Positions 1 to 5,047 of a stretch of 7,412 nt of DNA are shown one piece after another (position 1 is the stretch's first letter; every line of letters starts with the position of its first letter). The DNA lies in contig JAGRHW010000171.1 of assembly GCA_020444765.1 (NCBI GenBank), positions 1 through 7,412 on the forward strand. The letters run 5' to 3'. The position numbers were made by a program, and so were the translations under genes. Source of the DNA: Gammaproteobacteria bacterium (GTDB lineage: Bacteria > Pseudomonadota > Gammaproteobacteria > Granulosicoccales > Granulosicoccaceae). The notes under the pieces were generated by a model, which was not told the DNA's origin, made no database searches, and worked only from the letters and a program-made list of their open reading frames with translations.

Positions 1-149
1 AGCAGGCACGCGCCGCCAACCCCGAGCGCTGGAGTGGCGGCACACGCAACTGGAAACCCGTTGGTGCCGTTGCGCTTAATCCCGAAAACGAACCCACTGA
101 AAAGGCAGTGGCATGAGCCGGCCTGATGCGACAATTACCTTGACAGACA
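1..149 (+). mobile_element. 3' remnant of an IS3-family insertion sequence (left copy)
   Basis: This is the right-hand end of an insertion sequence that enters from outside the window. It holds the last codons of an IS3-type transposase, then a short non-coding tail ending in TTGACAGACA (140-149). The same CCTTGACAGACA end is found at the inverted copy near 6502 and at the mini-element beginning at 1078, so I place the IS boundary there; a TG...CA terminus agrees with the IS3-family rule. Positions 1-153 align without gaps to the reverse complement of 6498-6650 with nine mismatches. The rest of the element lies upstream, so whether it is intact is unknown. Confidence 0.8.
3..116 (+). CDS. IS3-family transposase OrfB, C-terminal fragment (partial)
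   Basis: Only the last 37 codons lie in the window, read in the frame beginning at base 3 and ending at TGA 114-116. The tail carries the pattern NPERWSG, TRNW and LNPENE typical of the extreme C terminus of IS3-family OrfB proteins, beyond the DDE catalytic domain. The protein would cut and join the element's ends together with OrfA. It differs at two residues (Ala for Glu, Thr for Ala) from the inverted copy whose gene ends at 6535, so the two are related but not identical copies. The start and the catalytic residues are off the left edge. Confidence 0.82.
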   Translation, partial: QARAANPERWSGGTRNWKPVGAVALNPENEPTEKAVA

Positions 150-153
150 CCGA

Positions 154-351
154 TCCTTTCTGGCGAAGCTACGTTTCGTCCTCGGCGAGTGTCAAGCAAA
201 CGTGTTAGCAGGTCCTGGCCGCCCCCAATCGCCGTCCCGGGTGTCGAACGCGGAGCAGGCGCGGGAGCCCCTCACGCGCGGCATGCCTGTTGCCATACGG
301 GACGGCGCTGTCCAGGCACGGCAGGGAGTGCGCCCGCGGCCGCCCGCCGCG
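154..351. other. intergenic DNA between IS remnant and cynS, no gene seen
   Basis: About 200 bp separate the IS end from the stop codon of cynS. I see no convincing reading frame on either strand. A GC-rich palindrome (GCGGC and GCCGC arms, near 334-350) lies just past the end of cynS on the minus strand, but no T-run follows it, so I do not call a terminator. Confidence 0.5.
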
Positions 352-795
352 TCACCAGCGTTTATAGGGCAGAAACTTGCCGGACATCGTGATCTGCACG
401 CGATCGCCCTTGGGGTCCTCGATCCTGTCGACGTCCATCGTGAAGTCGATGGCGCTCATGATGCCGTCGCCGAACTTCTCCTGGACGGTGAGCTTGATCG
501 CCTCGCCGTAGACCAGGGCGATTTCCTTGAAGCGGTAGACCAGCGGGTCGCTCATCAGCGCCTCCCCGCGCTGGCCCTTGATGGGGTACTCGGAGAGCGC
601 TCGGGCGGCGGCGTCGTCCAGATCCAGAACGGCCGCGAGCCTTTGCGCCTGCTCCCCGGTTAGGCTGTGCTCGCCGAGGCAGGCGGCGCAGAGGAATACC
701 GGTGCACAGCCGACCCGCGCGGCGATCTCCTCCCAGCCAAGGCCCTTCTCCGCCTTGGCCGCGAGCACGGCCTCGCGCATGTCGCTCTTGGTCAT
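352..795 (-). CDS. cynS: cyanate hydratase (cyanase)
   Basis: Cyanase converts cyanate plus bicarbonate to ammonia and carbon dioxide (via carbamate); it detoxifies cyanate and supplies nitrogen in the cytoplasm. The 147-residue product matches the family in length (E. coli CynS has 156). Its N-terminal part, about residues 1-75, is the helix-turn-helix-like domain, including the ACLGEHS segment. The C-terminal part holds the catalytic trio Arg88 (in VYRFKE), Glu91 and Ser114 (in GDGIMSAIDF), spaced exactly as Arg96, Glu99 and Ser122 in E. coli, and ends in the family-typical GKFLPYKRW. I chose the ATG at 793-795 because ACGGAGGT lies six bases upstream; a longer frame runs to 1056 but has no homology there. 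Codon use is strongly GC-biased, and every isoleucine codon is ATC, unlike the oxygenase/TRAP genes. No cynT carbonic anhydrase, cynR regulator or cyanate transporter is visible nearby. Confidence 0.95.
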   Translation of the reverse strand: MTKSDMREAVLAAKAEKGLGWEEIAARVGCAPVFLCAACLGEHSLTGEQAQRLAAVLDLDDAAARALSEYPIKGQRGEALMSDPLVYRFKEIALVYGEAIKLTVQEKFGDGIMSAIDFTMDVDRIEDPKGDRVQITMSGKFLPYKRW

Positions 796-811
796 CGTTA
801 ACCTCCGTAAT
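796..811 (-). promoter_or_regulatory. strong ribosome binding site of cynS
   Basis: Read on the minus strand, ACGGAGGT precedes the ATG by about six bases. This fixes the cyanase start at 793-795 and rules out the upstream extension of the frame. Confidence 0.8.
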
Positions 812-820
812 TGACGTGGG

Positions 821-838
821 CACCCGCTTTCGCGGGCG
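821..838. repeat. short palindromic hairpin in the cynS leader
   Basis: CCCGC (823-827), loop TTTC, GCGGG (832-836) form a perfect five-pair stem with a four-base loop. With its GC-rich flanks it resembles the dispersed intergenic repeat built round CCCGCGAAAGCGGG that is common in proteobacterial genomes. It lies about 30 bp upstream of the cynS start, so it could be in the leader mRNA. A regulatory role is not shown by the sequence. Confidence 0.5.
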
Positions 839-848
839 TTGGCGAGGG

Positions 849-1070
849 TTATGCAGAGAGCGTGCCAGGGCCGGCATCCCCCAAAGGCGGCGGCTTTCGG
901 CGTGCGGGGCGGTGTCGCCATGCCCCCTGCGGGTGCGCGGCGCCCCGGTATGGTGCGGGTTCGGCGCGCCGCCAGAGCCTGTCGGCGAACAGGGATATCG
1001 CCAGGGCGATCGCGAGAATCACCGACACCCCCTGCCAGAAGCGCACGGGGTCGCACACGGTCTCGAGGTC
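849..1070 (-). pseudogene. 3' end of a truncated gene for an unidentified membrane protein
   Basis: On the minus strand an open frame enters from the mini-element boundary near 1070 and ends at TAA 849-851. Its first half, FWQGVSVILAIALAISLFADRLWRR, reads as one hydrophobic segment of about 20 residues followed by a positively charged stretch, with GC-rich third positions as in cynS. This looks like the C-terminal membrane anchor of a real protein. The second half is proline- and arginine-rich and may be out-of-context extension. No start codon or ribosome binding site is evident, and the frame is cut where the mini-IS begins. It may once have preceded cynS in an operon. I do not recognise the family. 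Confidence 0.35.
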
Positions 1071-1183
1071 GGGCCCCTGTCTGTCAAGGCGATGGTGTTC
1101 AACCGCATGCGCTTCTCAAGCTTCGGCTCAGGCGTGACCTGCGCGTCGGGCAACTCGGTGGGGGGCTTGGGCATCGGCCTCAT
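1019..1183 (-). pseudogene. IS3-family OrfA N-terminal fragment
   Basis: From ATG 1181-1183 (or the in-frame ATG at 1174) the minus strand reads MPKPPTELPDAQVTPEPKLE then KRMR. This is the N-terminal leader typical of one group of IS3 OrfA proteins, where a helix-turn-helix should follow. Instead the frame runs after about 30 residues straight into the terminal repeat and out into flanking DNA, stopping at 1019. It is a non-functional relic. Its type suggests it comes from the same kind of IS whose orfB 3' ends flank the window, which is my inference. Confidence 0.6.
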
Positions 1184-1252
1184 TCCTGCTGTCGTGACCC
1201 TGAAATCTACAGTAGCTCATACCAAGGCTGTATGGCTGTAGGTTGACAGACA
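1078..1252 (-). mobile_element. 175-bp internally deleted IS3-family element (MITE-like)
   Basis: Both ends carry TGTCTGTCAA as inverted repeats (1078-1087 and the reverse complement of 1243-1252). The pairing continues outward as GGGYCCC, giving 16 of 17 matching bases over 1071-1087 and 1243-1259. Read on the minus strand, the right-hand end is followed by the first codons of an IS3 orfA. The left-hand end, CCTTGACAGACA, equals the 3' end of the IS copies at 149 and 6502. Nearly all of orfA and orfB is missing, so it could move only if a related transposase acted in trans. I see no direct target duplication. Confidence 0.65.
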
Positions 1253-1271
1253 GGGACCCCGCTGCTAGAAT
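1243..1271 (+). promoter_or_regulatory. sigma70 promoter partly supplied by the mini-IS end
   Basis: A perfect -35 box TTGACA (1243-1248) and a -10 box TAGAAT (1266-1271, five of six to TATAAT) are separated by exactly 17 bp. The -35 lies inside the terminal repeat of the mini-element and the -10 lies outside it. The expected start of transcription is near 1278, giving a leader of about 29 bases before the oxygenase ATG at 1307. It points into the oxygenase/TRAP block and is the only strong promoter I can see for it. Confidence 0.7.
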
Positions 1272-1306
1272 CCTTAATCACATTCTTCCAGTTGGACATC
1301 AAGTTC

Positions 1307-2554
1307 ATGACTAAACTACAAGCTAAACAACGGCACCCGGCCAGTCTTGTTGAGGAAGGCCGCGTCCATCGGCAGGCATTTGTAGATCCTGAAATATTTG
1401 AATTGGAGTTAGATCGTATTTTCCACGGTACCTGGGTGTACGTGGGCTATGAGGGCGAACTCGCGGAGCGTGGCGACTTCATCACGGGACACATCGGCCG
1501 CCAGCCGATTATTGTCGTTCGGGACCAAGAGGGCGCCATACAGGTTCTGATGAATCGTTGCATGCACCGAGCGGCCACTGTCTGTAGTGAGCCGAGCGGG
1601 AATAAGCGGTTTTTTACCTGCCCATATCACGGCTGGGCGTATGAGCGCGACGGTTCCTTGGTCTCTATACCGGGGCAGGAAGCATATCCGGAAGACAAAG
1701 ACTTCAAGGCCTTAAGCCTTACAAAGGCGGCGAAGGTGGGCAGCTACCGTGGGTTTATTTTCGCTAGCCTGAATCCCAACGTTCCCTCCTTAGAGGAACA
1801 TTTGGGGAACGCGAGAAAGTACATTGATAGGTTCGCAGACGTGTCTGTTGGCCTCTACGAGGTGGAGCCGAGCCAGTACATAGACACCGCTTGCAACTGG
1901 AAGCTAGTGGCTGACAACGTGGTCGACGGCTACCACCTACCCTACACCCATGCCAGTACCATGGATATAGGTGCGATCGCTCTTCCCCAAGATGCCGGCG
2001 AGACCCGCGACCTTGGGGAGGGGCACGCCTCCCTGAAGATAGTCGACCTCAACGATTCTGACGTTGACTCTTACATTCAAGCTGCGGGTGCCGGGTACAT
2101 TGCCGCGCTCGAGAGCGCTTGCGGCGAAGAGCGGATGAGAATTGCGCTTAAGGAAAACCTGGAAGGGCCGTACGTCCGAATATTCCCCAACCTCCTTTTG
2201 CTGCGCGATCAGATCCGCGTGATTTACCCGAAGGCGGTAGACAGGACGGTTTTTTCCTTGAGATTTATGTATCCCCGCGGCATAACGGCGGAGGAGCGTG
2301 AGCGTAGGAAGCTCGACATAAACAAGAAGTGGGTTGGACACGGCGGATTCAATACGCCAGACGATGGGGAAATATTCGCGCGAGTACAAGAGGGGCTAAA
2401 TGTCGAAAGTGCGGAATGGTACTTGATCGACAGGGGCTTAGGCCGCGAACGTAGGGATGCGAGTGGTGATCTGGTGGGCACCAGGGAAGATGAGCCGGGC
2501 CAGAGAAGCCTGTACAGCCATTGGCAGCACTTAATGACGGGCGCGCGAGGGTAA
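1307..2554 (+). CDS. Rieske non-heme iron oxygenase, alpha (catalytic) subunit
   Basis: This is the large subunit of an aromatic-ring-hydroxylating oxygenase, a cytoplasmic enzyme that uses O2 and electrons from a reductase chain to hydroxylate its substrate. The 415-residue product is of normal length. The Rieske [2Fe-2S] motif is Cys85-x-His87, 17 residues, Cys105-x2-His108. The mononuclear iron site is in DNVVDGYHLPYTH: bridging Asp207, His210 and His215, with the third ligand most likely Asp352 or Asp353 in NTPDDGE. I chose ATG 1307 because the family's HRQAFVDPEIFELELDRIF start region fits; TTG 1292 is an in-frame alternative. Both have weak ribosome binding sites. The beta gene follows 74 bp downstream. 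Overall it resembles the benzoate/cumate-type alpha subunits, but the substrate cannot be read from sequence. No ferredoxin or reductase gene is present. Confidence 0.93.
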   Translation: MTKLQAKQRHPASLVEEGRVHRQAFVDPEIFELELDRIFHGTWVYVGYEGELAERGDFITGHIGRQPIIVVRDQEGAIQVLMNRCMHRAATVCSEPSGNKRFFTCPYHGWAYERDGSLVSIPGQEAYPEDKDFKALSLTKAAKVGSYRGFIFASLNPNVPSLEEHLGNARKYIDRFADVSVGLYEVEPSQYIDTACNWKLVADNVVDGYHLPYTHASTMDIGAIALPQDAGETRDLGEGHASLKIVDLNDSDVDSYIQAAGAGYIAALESACGEERMRIALKENLEGPYVRIFPNLLLLRDQIRVIYPKAVDRTVFSLRFMYPRGITAEERERRKLDINKKWVGHGGFNTPDDGEIFARVQEGLNVESAEWYLIDRGLGRERRDASGDLVGTREDEPGQRSLYSHWQHLMTGARG

Positions 2555-2628
2555 GTTCCCGCCGGCGTGGCCAGTGTTCCCTTTTGCGCGGTATCTGTAC
2601 GGGGCGGTTTTCCGCAGGAGTGCACATC

Positions 2629-3129
2629 ATGACTACTTATTCCAAGGCCGAAATAGAAGACTTTTTGTATGCGGAGGCTGCGCTTCAAGATGCTGGAGAC
2701 TGGGAGGGCTGGATGGCCCTCTGGGCGCCCGGCGAAGTTGAGCTGTGGATTCCAGTTGATCCCTTCGAGAAAGATCAAAAGAACGGGGCATCGATCATAC
2801 AAGATACTCGGAGCCTACTTGAGCAGCGCGTAAAGCAGCTTGCGCACCGTAAGCTCCACTCCCAACAGCCAGCGACGAGAACTTCCCGGATCATTGGCAA
2901 CATTCGGCTCGTGGAGCCCGTCGGTGGCGCTGACCTGTCCTGTGCAGCGCAGCTTCACTTCGTACAGTTCCGTCCTGGGCGCCCCGAAACGCGCGGGCAG
3001 GTGAGCGTACTTGCCGGGCGCGTTGAACACAATCTCGTCCGCGTCAACGGTGAAATTAAAATCAGGTCTAAGAAAATAAATATCATAAATTCGGATGGCC
3101 TTCTTAGCAACATACAGACCTTGCTCTGA
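2629..3129 (+). CDS. Rieske oxygenase, beta (small) subunit
   Basis: The 166-residue product has the size and pattern of the small subunit of ring-hydroxylating dioxygenases (NTF2/SnoaL-like fold), which packs with alpha in an alpha3beta3 hexamer and is mainly structural. Recognisable parts are the N-terminal helix FLYAEAALQDAGDWEGWMAL, a middle segment rich in His and Arg (LAHRKLHSQQPATRTSR), and the C-terminal strands INGEIKIRSKKINIINSD-like in character, followed by LLSNIQTLL. I place the start at ATG 2629 because GCAGGAG (2614-2620) lies eight bases upstream; the same frame is open to 2521 but overlaps alpha. The last part of the gene (about 3050-3100) is notably AT-rich. Pairing with the alpha gene makes the assignment firm. 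Confidence 0.9.
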   Translation: MTTYSKAEIEDFLYAEAALQDAGDWEGWMALWAPGEVELWIPVDPFEKDQKNGASIIQDTRSLLEQRVKQLAHRKLHSQQPATRTSRIIGNIRLVEPVGGADLSCAAQLHFVQFRPGRPETRGQVSVLAGRVEHNLVRVNGEIKIRSKKINIINSDGLLSNIQTLL

Positions 3130-3173
3130 CGAAGCCATGGAGGCTTTCGAGGACGCCAAATTCGGAGACGGTG

Positions 3174-4268
3174 ATGAATAAAAAGCTATTTATTTCGTTG
3201 TTTTGGGTTCTCCCCTTCTTGTTGCAAGCTGGCGGAGGGGCCGCAGCCGACACCGGTTCTGATGGCGAAGCGGCGACCGGAGGCGGGAGCGTTGACCTTT
3301 CAGTGGCGTATGCTTTTCCTAAGGCTGACGCCTCTGCGCAGGTTGTTCTCGAATGGCAGAAGAGGGTGTCGGAGAGAACCAATGGGAGAGTGAGCTTTAC
3401 GAACTACTGGTCACAGTCACTTGTGCCGCTCAAGGACGCGCCGGACGCGACGGCGAAAGGCATAGCGGATATTGCCATGGTGACGTCGTCTTATACGAGT
3501 GGAAGGTTTCCTGCCCTTGCTCCTCTGGACATACCCTTTGCTCTCCCCGAAGATCCCGCGAGGCGCGCTGAGGTGCAGGCGAAGGTGAACGAGATTATTG
3601 ATGATATGTTCACTGAGCGGGCCAACCAGAAGGTCATCTTCGGCTTGGTGCACCCGCCGTCATTTGTCACGTGCAAAGACGGATTCCTTCCCACGGCGGA
3701 CTCGTGGAAAGGCAAAGTTGTACGCACGCCTGGAGGTTATTATGCCAGGACCTTTGGGCACTTGGGCGCTGAGCTCAGCTTCATCCCTCTGCAGGATATC
3801 TATCTTTCCCTGCAGATGAATACCGTCGATTGCGCCTTGTTGGTATACACGGCGATGGAAGGAATGAAGGTGTACGAAGTCAGTCCGTACTCGACGCGTA
3901 TTGATCATTCTAATCTTCATTCCGTGATGACGATGAATCTCGATAGATGGAACGAGCTCTCACCTTCTGACCAGGAGATCATGCTAGAGGCCGGGAGGGA
4001 AGTAGAATCGATGGCGCTCGAGACACGGCCGCGGGTTATAGAAGAATCTATGCAGCGTATCGTCGACGGTGGTGGGAAGTTCTGCATTCCAGACCGCGCC
4101 CACATCCAAGCGATAAAGGATGCGGCGCGCGCAGAGCTCGATCAGCTAAGCTATAAGTTGGGCTCGTCGGGCGCGCGGCTAAAGGATGCGGTGCTGGAGG
4201 GCTGGACGGATGAGGTGTATGTGGCGAGCCCCGGCGCCGATACGGCGCTATCGGATCCGTGCGAATAA
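3174..4268 (+). CDS. TRAP transporter periplasmic solute-binding protein (DctP family)
   Basis: This subunit captures an organic acid in the periplasm and hands it to the membrane permease. The 364-residue product starts with a Sec signal peptide (MNKK, then a hydrophobic core, likely cleaved near AAA at 23-25); there is no lipobox. The mature protein begins with a Gly/Ser-rich stretch before the first strand (VDLSVAYAFP). Further on are GIADIAMV, DIPFALP, WKGKVVRTPGG with the probable carboxylate-binding Arg184, and LQMNTVDCALL, in the order expected for DctP. Four cysteines (167, 220, 304, 363) could form disulphides. ATG 3174 is preferred over GTG 3171 because GGAG (3164-3167) lies six bases upstream. 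It sits 44 bp after the oxygenase beta gene and 21 bp before the small permease, so co-transcription is likely. The ligand is probably an aromatic or related carboxylate; this is inferred from context only. Confidence 0.9.
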   Translation: MNKKLFISLFWVLPFLLQAGGGAAADTGSDGEAATGGGSVDLSVAYAFPKADASAQVVLEWQKRVSERTNGRVSFTNYWSQSLVPLKDAPDATAKGIADIAMVTSSYTSGRFPALAPLDIPFALPEDPARRAEVQAKVNEIIDDMFTERANQKVIFGLVHPPSFVTCKDGFLPTADSWKGKVVRTPGGYYARTFGHLGAELSFIPLQDIYLSLQMNTVDCALLVYTAMEGMKVYEVSPYSTRIDHSNLHSVMTMNLDRWNELSPSDQEIMLEAGREVESMALETRPRVIEESMQRIVDGGGKFCIPDRAHIQAIKDAARAELDQLSYKLGSSGARLKDAVLEGWTDEVYVASPGADTALSDPCE

Positions 4269-4289
4269 TCGCGCGTGAAGGTGGTGAAC

Positions 4290-4901
4290 ATGGGCTCGGT
4301 CGGCAGGGCATGCAGGTTGTGGAGAATAGTCGTGGGTGCGGCTGTAGCCTTGTCGGCGCTCTTGATATTAGCAATAGCGCTGCTGGTGCTGATTGGCGCT
4401 ACGGCTAGGTATGGCTTCGGCCGACCTCTAGGGTGGAATGTACCAGTCGCTTCTTATCTCCTGCTGTACGCAATATATTTGAGCGTGGCGTATACGTTGC
4501 AGAACGACCAACACATACGGGTTACCTTTGTACTCGATCTTTTGGGGCCGCGGATGCGAGCCCGACTTGAAGTTTTGGGGCATCTTTTAGGGCTGAGTGC
4601 TGTCGCTGTCCTTCTTTGGCACAGCGGCGTTGCGTTGCACGACGCTATTAGTACAGGCGCGACCGACACGTCGGTTCTGCACGTCCCCGAGGCGGCGACT
4701 AAATTGGTGATGCCGTTGGGTCTGGCGATGCTGGTCGTTACCTACGTCTTCGTCGCGCTCAGCTCGCTTGCGGCGGCATGCGGACTAAGAAGGACGTCGG
4801 TCGACTGCGACGTCAACAGCGCGACGAGGCCGGATTGGCCGGAACATGCTGCGAGTGGACGGGCCGACGTTAGCGCTGACAAAGATCGTCAAGATCACTG
4901 A
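4290..4901 (+). CDS. TRAP transporter small permease (DctQ family)
   Basis: This is the four-helix membrane subunit that pairs with the large permease. The 203-residue product has four hydrophobic segments, roughly residues 12-37, 50-68, 90-112 and 136-158. It also has family marks: ATARYGFGRPLGWNVP after helix 1, and the NDQHIRVTFVLDLL segment after helix 2, matching the usual HIRVD-type loop. The C-terminal tail of about 40 residues is hydrophilic and longer than usual. I chose ATG 4290 because GAAGG (4277-4281) lies eight bases upstream; GTG codons at 4275, 4281 and 4284 are in-frame alternatives. It follows the binding-protein gene closely, but a gap of 146 bp separates it from the large permease, which is unusual because these two genes commonly abut or overlap. 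Confidence 0.88.
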   Translation: MGSVGRACRLWRIVVGAAVALSALLILAIALLVLIGATARYGFGRPLGWNVPVASYLLLYAIYLSVAYTLQNDQHIRVTFVLDLLGPRMRARLEVLGHLLGLSAVAVLLWHSGVALHDAISTGATDTSVLHVPEAATKLVMPLGLAMLVVTYVFVALSSLAAACGLRRTSVDCDVNSATRPDWPEHAASGRADVSADKDRQDH

Positions 4902-5047
4902 GCCGGACATGGCGGACATCGGGCGATGGCGCTGCGGGCTGCAACGGCCGATAGCGTCGAAGCAAATTTAGCCCAGCGAGCAGAATCAATGGCCGCTACC
5001 GGATACCACTTCTTTCAGTAAGCACCTAGGCAGGAGAGTCTTTGCAA
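4902..5047 (+). other. 146-bp gap between dctQ- and dctM-type genes
   Basis: This gap is long for a TRAP operon. It contains a 31-codon open frame (4926-5021) without a ribosome binding site, which I do not call a gene. The AGGAGA site for the large permease lies at 5032-5037. I see no terminator or promoter. Confidence 0.5.

Larger units (their letters stand above)
1..153 (+). repeat. 153-bp inverted repeat, left arm
   Basis: This arm pairs with 6498-6650 in inverted orientation. I aligned it by eye: no gaps, nine mismatches, and the first 64 bases identical. It covers the transposase tail, the IS terminal repeat and four further bases (CCGA) beyond the probable IS boundary. Those four bases could be chance or a shared target site. 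Confidence 0.85.

Noticed and set aside
334..350. GC-rich palindrome just past the cynS stop as a terminator
   Set aside because: Short stem and no following T-run on the minus strand; in this GC-rich DNA such palindromes are common.
202..663. Long + strand open frame opposite cynS
   Set aside because: It is antisense to a certain gene in GC-rich DNA, where such open frames arise by chance; it has no ribosome binding site.
796..1056. Upstream extension of the cyanase frame on the minus strand
   Set aside because: The frame is open, but the extra N terminus is low-complexity Arg/Pro/Gly sequence unlike any cyanase, and the strong ribosome binding site directly before 795 fixes the start.
2224..2802. 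Minus-strand open frame across the end of the oxygenase alpha gene
   Set aside because: It overlaps two well-supported genes, has no recognisable domain and no ribosome binding site.
4926..5021. 31-codon open frame between the small and large TRAP permease genes
   Set aside because: No Shine-Dalgarno sequence and no family features; the length is within chance expectation.
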